Shown in pieces: positions 1-9,799 of a stretch of 64,000 nt of DNA. The notes below the pieces were generated by a model that ran no database searches, was not told the origin of the DNA, and was given only the letters and a program-made list of their open reading frames with translations. Both the position numbers and the translations under genes were made by a program. Position 1 is the stretch's first letter. Each line of letters opens with the position of its first letter. Source of the DNA: Inia geoffrensis (taxonomy: Eukaryota > Chordata > Mammalia > Artiodactyla > Iniidae); NCBI GenBank assembly GCA_036417435.1, contig CM070908.1:48331090-48395089 (forward strand), in the 5' to 3' direction.

Positions 1-430
1 TAAGTCAGAAAGAGAAAAGCAAATACTATGCTAACACATATATACTGAACATAAAAAAATAAAATGATTCTGAAGAACTTAGGGGCAGGACAGGAATAAA
101 GACACAGATGTAGAGAATGGACTTGAGGACATGGGGAGGGGGAAGGGTAAGCTGGGATGAAGTGAGAGAGTGGCATGGACTAACATATGCTACCAAATGT
201 AAAATAGATAGCTAGTGGGAAGCAGCTGCATAGCACAGGGAGATCAGCTCGGTGCTTTGTGACCACCTAGAGGGGTGGGATAGAGAGGGTGGGAGGGAGA
301 TGCAAGAGGGAGGAGATATAGGGATATATGTATATGTATAGCTGATTCACTTTGTTATAAAGCAGAAAATAACACACCATTGTAAGGCAATTATACTCCA
401 ATAAAGATGTTAAAAATAGTTTTTTAAAAG
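1..430 (+). mobile_element. L1 LINE 3' end, cut by window edge
   Basis: This is the last part of a cetartiodactyl L1: the tail of ORF2 followed by the 3'UTR, ending in an AATAAA-like signal near 400. It is the same sequence, in opposite orientation, as the 3' end of the L1 at 9122-16691. Shared landmarks include the run reading as a block of G-rich bases near 135-150 and the segment around 285-310 that mirrors 9240-9280. The left part of the element lies outside the window, so its length is unknown. No intact coding sequence remains. Confidence 0.88.
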
Positions 431-1760
431 GCTACAACTCTGCACATGTTGGGCTTTCACGTCGAATGCCTTTCCCTACTTTTTCACCTTCTGGAAGCCT
501 CCTGAGCCAGAGGAAGACCCATTTCAAATATTCCATGTTGGATGAAACTTTCCAGATTTCCTCTGGTGTCAGTTTCCTTGTTCTGTGGGCTGCTCTATCA
601 TTGCATTATAAACCGTTCACCACAGATGATGTTCTAGACGGTTAGGCATTATTATAACCTTATATGCATTATAAAATTGTTCATGAGTCCTGGCTCATAG
701 TCAGCATTTAGTAAATATTTGAATGAATAAATGGGTGAAATAATGGCTTCTGTTCTTATTGAAATTTATTAATGTATCAAAGGACTATAAAAATAAAAAA
801 CTACCAATTAGCCCTAAGAAATACAAACATATATTTTCACCTTACCAAGCTCACCAAAAACCTAGGAGGACAATAGCTGTCAGATAAATAAAAAAGCTGC
901 TATAGTGACAACAGAACTGGTCTCCTGATTTGTGCATGAGCATTGGTTATATAATTGTAGGCTTATTCGTCCATTCACCAAGCATTTATTGAGCGCCGAC
1001 TGTGTACCTGGCACTGTGTCAGGTGGTGTATATATTACTGATCATGCATGATGGAACTTTTCTTCCATGTTCTTAGGAAATTTTCACAAGCAATATCAAG
1101 TGTATTTTCAAGCCAGTGTATTTTCACACATCTAGAAAATTAGTCATGTTTTTCTTACATTTTAGAAGTTTAAAGAAAATTAAGTAAATGACACTAGAAT
1201 TAGGAAGAATGAACAATTCATTAGTCAATAAGAATATTAAGTAGAAGTTGGGAATCTCCTATTTTGATATGCACTTGAGCTTAATTGGCTAAGTTTTGAA
1301 TACGGAGTGATGAGTTGAGTTGTTAATAAAAATCACACACCTTTCATATACTTAATAAAATCCAAGAGTCTGGGATGCATTTGTGTTTCAGACAATTTAT
1401 CTGCAGGAGTCAGTGAGTTGAGTAATAGAAAGGGATAATAGGAAATCAGTGGCTGAGAAACCCATAAAGTAAATAAATGCGTGCCTTACTTTATTAATTT
1501 ATAACAATAATGTAATGGATAAATCAATGAGGAGTGCTTTGAGAGAAATGAATAGAGGGAAGAGTTCCTCCTTTTTGCAGTTTGTTGAAATCATTTCCTC
1601 TGCAGAGGAAATGTCAGACAGAGGTAAAGAAATGTCTTGCTCTTGGCACAGAGGGGAAGCATGCAGTGTAGCAAAATCTGTGAGTGCTTTGCTCTATCCT
1701 TGGACCTTTTGACTTCAGAGAGCTCCCTTTGACATGCAAATGCTAGTATCGGCATCTCTT
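431..1760. other. Mostly unique non-coding DNA with old repeat scraps
   Basis: No gene is visible. The segment near 683-735 resembles the end of a MIR or L2 element (GTAAATATTTGAATGAATAAA). The segment near 965-1040 has the pattern seen at L2 ends, with CATTTATTGAGC followed by a CTGGCACTGTGTCAGG motif. The remainder is AT-rich and I recognise nothing else in it. Confidence 0.5.
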
Positions 1761-1779
1761 TGCATGAAGACCTTTTTCT

Positions 1780-2118
1780 AAAGCCTCCACTTTAGGAAGC
1801 TGGCAGTGAGTGGAAAATAACTTATTCCCTGCTCCTCAGCAGCCCTCAACCAATGAGGGATAGCAGTTGGTGTATCAATAACCCGCTCCTGCATTCCTTG
1901 GGTGGTGTAACTCCTAGGTATTATTTTACACAGTATCTCAGCATTTCTACAACGGATCAAGCTCCATTTTCCTACAAGAAAAGCTGGCTTGATGGGCTGC
2001 CTTCTCTTCCTTGTGTCACTTCCCCACTTTCTTAGTAACGTTTACTGCATCTCCCAAATAAATGCTTGCACTTTAATCTGTGCTTAGAGTTGGCTTCTGG
2101 GGAAACCCAAACTAAGAT
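1780..2118 (+). repeat. Possible old LTR-like repeat, 3' end
   Basis: The block ends with an AATAAA signal at about 2058 and the tail GGGGAAACCCAAACTAAGATA, which resembles the 3' ends of old mammalian LTRs. The family could not be named from memory. It has no coding capacity. The call rests on the tail only and could be wrong. Confidence 0.3.
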
Positions 2119-2739
2119 AGGCACAAAAGAATGTGGTCTCTGTGTACCTGTTATTCTTTGTTGAGCCTGGCAGGGCCTGATATTTCAGCTCCTACTCAGA
2201 AGTACTAGTTATAGAATCCCATTAGGTGGCACGTCGGGTTTTAAAGTTTTGAGGATGTGGTTTGGGTAGGACTTGACAGAGGAACATTCCGGACAGTTGG
2301 GGGTCTTCCTTGTCACCCTCTCTTCCTATCAGTTGTGTCTGGCAGCCTTCTCAACACACGCTTGAGGAAGACAGATCAGTGCTAATCAGACTGAGCTCTG
2401 TTCATTTTCCATTGCCCATCTTCCCTGGAGACAGTAAACATCTGTCTCAGTGACGTTAAAAGCTAGCATTTTTCTGCTTTCACTCCTTGCGTTGCTGGCT
2501 TAATTAGCAGTTTGCTCAAGCTATATCATGACTTTTGGAGCTGTTCTATCTTTATTTCCTTAGGGGAGAGAATGTCCCCTTTCAAAAGTGTGTGTGTGTG
2601 TGTCTATGGAGTTGTGCAGTAAGAATTTTTCCCTCAGCTGTCAGCTTCCACCTGAGCTACTTTGAATAGTCCCTTCACTCATCCCCTCCTTCTCTTAAAC
2701 TGCAAGAATCTGTTTTCCAACTAGCAGCCAGAGTGGTCA

Positions 2740-3047
2740 GTTAAGATAGAAATTCATTCATGATCTTTGTCAGTAATGCCCTCCAAGGATTTTCTCATGC
2801 ATTTCCTGTACAATCCAAACTCTCCCCCGTATTACAAGGTCTCAGCCCTCATGCCCATAGGTCTTTGCTCAAATGTCACCTTCTCAGAGAGAGCTCACCT
2901 GACCATCCCGTTTGAATTTGCAAGTCCATCCTCAGCACTCCCCATCTCCCGTCTCTGCTTCGTTACTTTTATAACACTTATCACTATGTGATTTACTGCA
3001 TGCTTTGCTTATGTTTGTTGATTGTCTCACTTCACAGTGAGAACAGG
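2740..3047 (+). repeat. L2 LINE 3' fragment
   Basis: The sequence has the characteristic L2 3' order: AAATGTCACCTTCTCAGAGA, then a CCTGACCA-like segment, then CACTTATCACTATGTGATT, then GATTGTCTC. The fragment is diverged and lacks the extreme 3' end. L2 is an ancient, inactive mammalian LINE. Confidence 0.7.
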
Positions 3048-4110
3048 GCTTCTTTCACTTAGCAAAATGCGTTTGAGGTTCATCTGTGTTGTGTATCAGT
3101 GGCTCATTCCCTTTTATTGGTGAGTAGTGTTCCCCTGTGTGGAAATGCCTAAGTTTGCTTATCCATTCACCAGTTGAAAGACTTCTGGATTGTTTCCAAT
3201 TTTGGGTGATAATGCATAAAACTGCTATAAATATTTTTGTACAGGTTTTCAGGATAATATAAGTTTTCTTCGGCAAATACCTAGGGGTTGGATTCTTAGG
3301 TCATATGCTAAGTCTATGTTTCACTTTATAGGAAACTGTCAAACTGCTTATAGAAAACTGCCAATGTGGTGTAACATCTTACATTCTCACCAGCGTTGTG
3401 TGAGGGTTCCATTTGTCCTAATCTTTGCCAGCGCCTGTGTTGTAGGTTTAAAAACATGGCAGGGGGTGGGGGATTCCCTGGCGGTCCAGTGGTTAAGACT
3501 CCGCACTTCCAGTGTAAGGAAGGGGTGCATGTTCGACCACTGGTTGGGAACTAAGGTCCCACATGATGCACAGTGTGGCAAAAAAAAAAAAGAAAGAAAA
3601 AGCATGGGGGGTACTTTAGAAGAGTATCTGAGACCCATCACTTATTTAATCAGATTTCCAGATGGTGCCAGAGTGCAGGTCTTATTTTTTAATAAGATCT
3701 ATACTTTTAAAAGATCATTAATATCCATAGTTTAGTTTTTAGAACAGTTTTAGGTTAACAGAAGAATTGTGTTGAAGGTACAGGAAATTCCCATACATCC
3801 TTTCTTCCTCATTAAGTTATAGTTGGTGAACTAATATTGATACATTATGATTATCTAAGGTCCATAGTTTACATTAGGTTTCCCACTTTGTGTTGTACAT
3901 TCTATGGGTGTTGACAAATGCATACTATTATGTGTCTAACATCACAGCGTTTTACAGAATAGTTTCACTTTCCTAAAAATCCCCTGCACCCCACCCATTC
4001 ATCCTCCCTACCCCACTCTGAACCCCTGGCAACCACTGATCTTGTTACCATCTTTGTAGTTTTGCCTTTCCCAAGATGTCCTATAGTAGGAATTTTACAG
4101 TCTGTAGCCT
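3048..4110 (-). mobile_element. Ancient L1M LINE fragment (3' part), split by a SINE
   Basis: The stretch reads on the minus strand as the end of L1 ORF2 and 3' sequence: motifs equivalent to the usual CATCTGTGTTG, TCCATTCACC and ACATTCTCACCAGC segments are in order. From about 3740 it continues with the old L1ME-like AGAACAGTTTTAGGTT and GGTTTCCCACTTTGTG segments. It is heavily mutated, as expected for an L1M-age element, and is interrupted at about 3468-3600 by a CHR-1 SINE. Subfamily assignment is uncertain. Confidence 0.68.
3468..3602 (+). mobile_element. CHR-1 type SINE
   Basis: The tRNA-derived head runs GATTCCCTGGCGGTCCAGTG followed by GTTAAGACTCCGC, with a B-box-like GTTCGACCACTGGTTGGG and a short A-rich tail. 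This is the short CHR-1 form, lacking the CHR-2 middle segment. It is about 135 bp and was inserted into the older L1M fragment. Possible duplicated flanks around AAAACATGG (3451) and AAAGCATGG (3599) are weak. Confidence 0.8.
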
Positions 4111-4379
4111 TTCTAGATTTGCCCCTTTCGCTTATTATTTGTCCCTTTCACCACATTCATAGAGACCTGAATATTCCTCTCATGAACTCTAAGGTTGCAT
4201 TTACACCAATGACCAGTGACCCACTGAACTGATATTTTGGCTTTGCTGGAGTTTCCCTCCCTCTGCTTGGCTGCACCCATGCTGGTTACCACCTCCCCCA
4301 ATCCAGGCACAGCACACCACCCCTCCCTCCATAACTCATTCATCACCCTCATTGGGAAACCTTCTCTTTCACTCTGCCT

Positions 4380-4700
4380 GTCAAATCCTTCCAGAATCTC
4401 TACAGCTAACTCAGGTTTGATCTCTTGCAAAAGACTTCCCCTGGTATCCCAAACCCTCCTCTAAACTCGTAAAATAATTATTGCTTCTAGATTCATTGGA
4501 CCTTGTGAAGCACTATCTGTTCTTTCTATTCTCTTGCTCCGCTGAGCTCCTATTTCAACTTGATCATGTTATTTTCCTATATTTCAACCAGATTCCCCCA
4601 ATAGCACTCTAAGTACCATAGAGTGAGAGATTGTGTTATTATTCCCTTTAGTTCCCCCAGCACCTAGTATTGTACGAAGCTTGATGAATGTTTGTTTTTT
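4380..4700 (+). repeat. L2 LINE fragment
   Basis: A diverged L2 3' segment: a GACTTCCCCTGGTATCCC stretch near 4432, then CCCCCAGCACCTAGTATTGT near 4655 and an ending resembling TTGATGAATGTTTG. Divergence is high, and the central part is hard to align by eye. Confidence 0.5.
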
Positions 4701-4769
4701 TCTAGATCAGAAAATGATGAACAATGATGTAATGACAGTAGTGTGGGTCTAGGGTACCCAGAGATGGGG

Positions 4770-4860
4770 TTCTAGTCAGTTAACCTCTCCAGGCTTAGGT
4801 TTCCTCATCTGCATAATTCATATTTGTACTAAAGTCTCTAATTTCTCTACTTGTACCATT
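4770..4860 (+). repeat. MIR SINE fragment
   Basis: The segment AGTTAACCTCTCCAGGCTTA followed by GGTTTCCTCATCTGCA matches the MIR core order (AACCTCTCTGTGCCTCAGTTT then CCTCATCTG). It is short and diverged. Confidence 0.55.
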
Positions 4861-5019
4861 CTGTGTTTTGATTATCATAGCAACAATAAGGTAATTGGGC
4901 AAATGACATAATTGTCCTAAGTGGGCATAGCTTCTGTTGGGATTAAGTATCAGTCTTTGAAAACAGCAAACAGGGTTAAAGCTGTTAGCTTGAGATCGGT
5001 TCTGATTTCCATGAAAATT

Positions 5020-5280
5020 TTTCATGGGTTATTTTCCTGTCCCCAGTACCCTGCCCTCCCCTGGAATACCTCCTTTCTCTCCATGCTTTCCTAGCATTCA
5101 AAGGTACACTCAAGTTCCATCTCATAGAATTCTTCATGGTTTGTAACTTTTTGTTTTTCACTTGTTTTTGTATCTTTCCCCTGCTGTCCACCAGCTTCAT
5201 GAGGGAGGAACCGTGCAAGTCGTGTTTGTCATTGTATCAGTGCCATAAATGTCTGTTCAATGAATTAATGGTGTTAATAA
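5020..5280 (+). repeat. L2 LINE fragment
   Basis: A TTCATGAGGGAGGAACCGTG segment near 5195, followed by a TGTTCAATGAATTAATG ending, fits the L2 3' terminus (GAGGGCAGGGACT, then TTGTTGAATGAATGA). The upstream C-rich part fits the L2 region that precedes it. Moderately diverged. Confidence 0.5.
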
Positions 5281-5499
5281 ATATGTTCTGGAAAAAAAGA
5301 GTTTTCTCTGCAAATAAGCGCTGGAAACACTGTGTAGTTTACTTTTCCTACTTGGAGAGTCACTGTCCTGCATACAAGACCTGTTGAATTTTGTCACTCC
5401 AGGATTTACCAAATTTATTTGATCATGGACCTCCCTAACCTTTTAAAATTTTCCTTGGATCATTTACTTACTCAATAATCACACCCACATTAATAAAAC

Positions 5500-5665
5500 A
5501 GTAGCTAACCAGTGTTAGACAGCTCCCATGCAACCAGGCTATTCCAAACACTTTATAACCTTCCTTTAGAACAATCCCAGTTTTACTATCTTTGAGAATT
5601 ACGGATGAGAAAGCAGAGGCTCAGAGAGTTACAGTAACTTCCTAAATCACAGGGTCCCTTGAGAA
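5500..5665 (-). repeat. MIR SINE, reverse orientation
   Basis: The stretch AGAAAGCAGAGGCTCAGAGA followed by GTTACAGTAACTTCCTAAATC is the reverse complement of the MIR core (AACCTCTCTGTGCCTCAGTTT and CTTGGGCAAGTTACTT). The copy is diverged and partial. Confidence 0.6.
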
Positions 5666-5669
5666 ATCA

Positions 5670-6280
5670 GATTGCAGTCGTCAGATTGCTCAGCATGAGA
5701 AATGCTGGTTTGATGGAATTCACAGGCTACTTGTTGAACATGTTACATTGTCTGCCGCTCTGCCTTTTCATTGTTGAGGCTTTGGTGATTTGGTTTACCT
5801 GGAAACTTCTAAGAGCAATGAATTAGGTGAGGCTAAATGCTGTCACAGCCTTGAAATATTGTGAAAGCTTATGTCTCATTCACAAGAAGTCCACGGTGGA
5901 TTTCCTTGATCTGGCAGCTGTGACTCAAGTCCTCCACAATATCCTCTGCCTTCAGCACAGAGACAAGGAAAGAGCAAGCAGACCATCTCAGGAGGGTTTA
6001 CGAAATATTATAAATGCAACACTTTTTTAAATTGCCCAGTTCTTAAAATATTGAACCTGGATGAAGGCTCAGGAGCCCCATGCGCTTTCTGGTTATATTT
6101 AGGTAATGAAAAGTCCAGTAGTAAAAATGTCCAGTCTTTGTAATTAGCAAAAGAGTGAACGTGATTTGAAGTTAACTAGTTTTATCATCTACAACTTGAG
6201 CTGGTGGCTGGTGGTCGGTTTAGTGGAAGAGGCTGGTTATAGTCATTAAAGCTTCACTGTTTATCAATCTTCACTCATCA
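5670..6280. other. Unassigned non-coding DNA
   Basis: I see no gene and no recognisable repeat here. An open frame of 67 codons near 5827-6030 has no recognisable domain, no splice context and starts on a non-ATG codon, so I treat it as chance. Confidence 0.5.
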
Positions 6281-6290
6281 TTCTGTAGAA

Positions 6291-6505
6291 TTTTTTTTTC
6301 TTTTTTTTTTTTGCGGTGTGTGGGCCTCTCACTGTTGTGGCCTCTTCCATCGCGGAGCACAGGCTCCAGACGCGCAGGCTCAGCGGCCATGGCTCACGGG
6401 CCCAGCTGCTCCGTGGCAAGTGGGATCCTCCCGGACAGGGGCACGAACCCGTGTCCCCTGCATTGGCAGGCGGACTCTCAACCACTGCGCCACCAGGGAA
6501 GCCCA
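6291..6505 (-). mobile_element. CHR-2 SINE
   Basis: The element is complete in reverse orientation. The A-rich tail shows as poly-T at 6291-6312, followed by the GCGGTGTGTGGGCCTCTCAC segment and the GCACAGGCTCCAGACGCGCA segment. The tRNA-like head is at the right end (ACTGCGCCACCAGGGAAGCC). It is flanked by a short duplication, CTGTAGAA, at 6283-6290 and 6507-6514. The chance reading frames across it on both strands are SINE-derived and not genes. Confidence 0.93.
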
Positions 6506-6711
6506 ACTGTAGAACTTTTTTAAAAGTAAAATTTTATCATGTCATGTATATAGATTGATGAATTTTCAGAAAATAAAACACTCAGGTAATACATAAAAAC
6601 TCATGTAATACATAAAAAGATAAAATATAAAAACTCGTGTATTTGCAAATGTGTCAGTTTCCATTCATTGTGAAATGTCTTATTTCACCTTCACTGCTTT
6701 TCTCTCAAGAT

Positions 6712-7196
6712 TTAAAATATTTCACTCCACTCTTCTTGTTTGAGGCAAAGTTGGATGCAGTTCTGATCTTTGTTCCTCTGTAGGTAATATGTTTTCCCTC
6801 TGGCTTCTTTCAGGATTTTTTCCATATCATTATTTTCTGTAGTTGAGGATGGTATTCCTAGGTGTAGATTTTTGACATCTGTTCTCTTTGGTGTTCTCTG
6901 AGCTTCCTGGAGCTGTAGTTTGGTGTCTGGCATTAATTTGGGGGAAATTCTGTCTTTATTGTTGCAAATATTTCTTCTGTTCCTTTCTCCCTTTCTTCTC
7001 CTTCTGGTATTCCCCTTACACATCTGTTACACCTTTTGTAGTTGTCCACAGTCCCTGGAATTCTGTTCTGTTTTTTCAGTCTGTGTCCCCTTTGCTTTTC
7101 AGTTTTTGAGATTTCTATTGAAATATCCTCTATCTCGATGAGTCTTTCCTCAGCTGTGTCCAGTCTACTGATGAGCATGTCAAAGGCATTCTTCAT
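6712..7196 (-). pseudogene. HAL1/L1 ORF1-like coding relic
   Basis: Two overlapping minus-strand frames carry consecutive parts of an L1 ORF1-type RNA-binding protein. One holds the coiled-coil and the GIPEGEEREKGTEE segment (7196-6933). The other holds the EAQRTPKR and KILKEARGK segments through a WSEIF ending (7023-6712). The switch between frames near 6950-7020 shows at least one frameshift. In intact elements this protein forms trimers, coats the element RNA and acts as a chaperone. Here it is clearly dead. The C-terminal domain is also shortened by base changes. Confidence 0.65.
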
Positions 7197-7737
7197 TTCT
7201 CTTACAGAGGGTTGTTGTTGTTTTTGTTTAATCTATAAAATTTCTTTTTGGTTCTTTCTTAGGATTTCCATCTCTCTGCTAGCATTGCCCATCTGTTCTT
7301 GCCTGCTATCTACTTTATCCTTTAGCTACTTTAGCATAGTAATCATAGTTGTTTAAAATTCCCTGTCTGATGATTCCAACATCCCTGCTATGTCTGGTTC
7401 TCTGATGCTTGCTCTGTCTCTTCAAATTGCGTTTTTTGCCTTTTTGTATGTCTTATGATTGTTTCTTTATAGCTGGCCATGATGTACTGGGTGAGAGGAA
7501 CTGCTGTGAGTAGATCTTTAGTGATGTGGGGGTGAGGTGTGGGGGGAGGGGAAGCATTCTAGGTCTCAGGCTCCCAGTGAACCTGTGCCTCTGGACTGTG
7601 AATGCACAAGTGTTTCTCAGTTTTCTCCCCACTTAGGTGGGAGAGGATGGCTTGAGTGGCTGGAGTTAGGTATTTCCCTTTCCCCAGGTCAGTTAGGCTC
7701 TGATAATGCCCCCAGCAGGTTAGGCTCTGCTAAAATA

Positions 7738-7944
7738 CAGCTGACCCTTGAACCATGTGGGTTTGATCTTCAGGGTCCACTTATACGTGGGTTTTTCCAC
7801 TACAGTTCTACATGATCTGTGGTTGGTTGAATATGCAGATGCAGAACCATAGATACTGGAGGGCCAACTGTAAAGTTATACGAGGGTTTTTTACTGCAAG
7901 TGGGGTAGGTGCCCCTAAACCCCGTATTGTTCAAGAGTCGACTG
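7738..7944. mobile_element. MER2-type Tigger DNA transposon remnant
   Basis: The left end reads CAGCTGACCCTTGAACCATG and the right end GTTCAAGAGTCGACTG, which are inverted-repeat ends of the MER2 kind (TcMar-Tigger). The flanks carry a TA dinucleotide at 7736-7737 and 7945-7946, as expected for this superfamily. At about 207 bp it is shorter than a typical MER2, so an internal deletion is likely. It contains no transposase and was inserted into the older HAL1/L1-like element. Confidence 0.82.
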
Positions 7945-9108
7945 TAGCTTTCCCTGAGGGCAGCCCTTGTTAAGAAGAACAGAGAGCTCTTTTATATTTC
8001 AAAATGGTTCATGACTCCCTCTCCCTGGAAGAAGCCTGAGGGACTTTTTCTCAGGTATTTACACGAGAATCTGGTGGAGTCCCTGGAGATAAATCTCACA
8101 GTATTGTGGGGTCCCCCTGTGACTGGGTCCCCTGGAGGATTTAACTCTGGGAGTTCTCCACAGTGAGCCTCCAGCAATTCATCAATGACAGGTCAGGTCT
8201 TCCTACCCTGGTACTCGTCCTGCAGCAATTTCCTCTTGTGAGTCTCTGCTCTGAAAAGCCATGATGATCTGTATGTCCTGTCTCTCCAAACTTGGGGGCA
8301 GCAGTTTGCCCTTTGTCCTCCCCTCTCTTATGGATCCAAGAAGAGTTGTTGATTTTTTAGTGTGTTTAGTTTTTACTTGTTCTTGGGAAAGAGTGACAAC
8401 TTCCAAACTCTACACCCTCCTCACCTTCACTTTTGAGGTATTCACTTTGTATGGAATTCTAAGCTGTATTCTTAACTTTAGTAATTGTATTTTTTTTTAA
8501 CTCTAGAATTTCCTTAATTTATCATAGATTCAAGTTCTCTGGTGAAATTATTTTCTTGAACATAAAAGTCAGTTATTTTAAGTCTGTGTCTGGTAGCTCA
8601 TATATCTGCATCACCCTAATGTCTGTTCCTTTTCATTACCTTTTCTCTTCTGTCTCTTTATATGCCTGGTAATTCTGAATTGAATGCTGGAAGTTGTATT
8701 TAATAAATGTTAGAGTCTATGGATGCTGTCTTCTTTCTCCAGAAAGGATTTTGTTTAGTTTCTGGCTAAAAGATTAGAGCTGATTTGAGGTTACATTTCA
8801 ATTCTTGTAAGATCTGCTTTATTGTAACCATGGAGTGTGATTCTGCAGAGATTTGTACCAGATGAGCCCTAAACTTCTGATTTGGTTCCCCCCAGCATGA
8901 CACAAGGTCAATAGGTCTGCTTAGCTGGCAGCTGCTTTCTGCTGTTTTTCTCCAAATATGCCAATTTGTTATGTACACTGATAGATGATTAGATTGATAG
9001 AGGTGGTGTAGAAAGCTATTCTCACCTCAGTGATTTCTTGTTTCTGGTCAGTAACATCATGGTCATTCAGTTCCATCTGCCCTGATAACTCTGCAATGCC
9101 TTCAAACA

Positions 9109-9121
9109 TCTCTGATTGCTT
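9109..9121. repeat. Target-site duplication, left copy, of the L1 at 9122-16691
   Basis: The 13-bp sequence TCTCTGATTGCTT occurs here, immediately before the poly-T, and again at 16692-16704 just beyond the L1 5' end. A perfect match over about 7.6 kb is strong evidence that the material between was inserted by target-primed reverse transcription. Confidence 0.9.
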
Positions 9122-9453
9122 TTTTTTTTTTTAACGTTTCAATGGGAGTATACTTGCTTTACAATAGTGTGTTAGTTTCTGCTTTATAACAAAGTGAATC
9201 AGGTATACATATACATATGTCCCCATATCTCTTCCCTCTTGCATCTCCCTCCCTCCCACCCTCCCTATCCCATCCCTCTAGGTGGTCACAAAGCACTGAG
9301 CTGATCTCCCTGTGCTATGAGGCTGCTTCCAACTACCTATCTATTTTATGTTTGGTAGTGTATATATGTCCATGCCACTCTCTCACTTTGTCGCAGCTAA
9401 CCCTTCCCCCACCCCGTATCCTCAAGTCCATTCTCTAGTAGGTCTGCATCTTT

Positions 9454-9750
9454 TTTTTTTTTTTTTTTTAATTATTTATTTATTTATGGCTGTGTTGGGT
9501 CTTCATTTCTGTGCATGGGCCTTCTCTAGTTGTGGCAAGCGGGGTCCACTCTTCATGGCGGTGCACGGGCCTCTCACTATCGCGGCCTCTGTTGTTGCGG
9601 AGCACAGGCTCCAGACGCGCAGGCTCAGTAATTGTGGCTCATGGGCCAAGTTGCTCCACGGCATGTGGGATCTTCCCAGACCAGGGCTCGAACCCGTGTC
9701 CCCTGCATTGGCAGGCAGATTCTCAACCACTGTGCCACCAGGGAAGCCCC
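9454..9750 (-). mobile_element. CHRL (long CHR) SINE nested in L1 3'UTR
   Basis: A reverse-oriented CHR element of about 297 bp. It has a poly-T then an ATTTATTTATTTATGG tail region, an extra GTGTTGGGTCTTCATTTC segment not present in ordinary CHR-2 copies here, the common middle segment, and the head CCACCAGGGAAGCC at the right end. The duplication AGGTCTGCATCTTT at 9440-9453 and 9751-9764 is perfect. It interrupts the 3'UTR of the host L1, so it is younger than that insertion. Confidence 0.92.
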
Positions 9751-9799
9751 AGGTCTGCATCTTTATTCCCATCTTACCCCTAGGTTCTTCATGACCATT

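Larger units (their letters stand above)
6700..8990 (-). mobile_element. Decayed HAL1/L1-like element, interrupted by MER2
   Basis: Read on the minus strand, 7196-6712 still encodes recognisable pieces of an L1-type ORF1: a coiled-coil start around SRLDTAEERLIEIED, then GIPEGEEREKGTEEIF and a later EAQRTPKRT and KILKEARGK segment. The rest, out to about 8990, is non-coding sequence consistent with the untranslated part of the same element. ORF2-like reverse transcriptase motifs are absent, which favours a HAL1 (half-L1) relative over an ordinary L1. The outer limits are approximate. A MER2 transposon was later inserted at 7738. Confidence 0.55.

Noticed and set aside
9348..9794. 148-codon plus-strand frame
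   Set aside because: It reads across L1 3'UTR, a CHRL SINE and back into L1 3'UTR. This is a repeat-derived chance frame.
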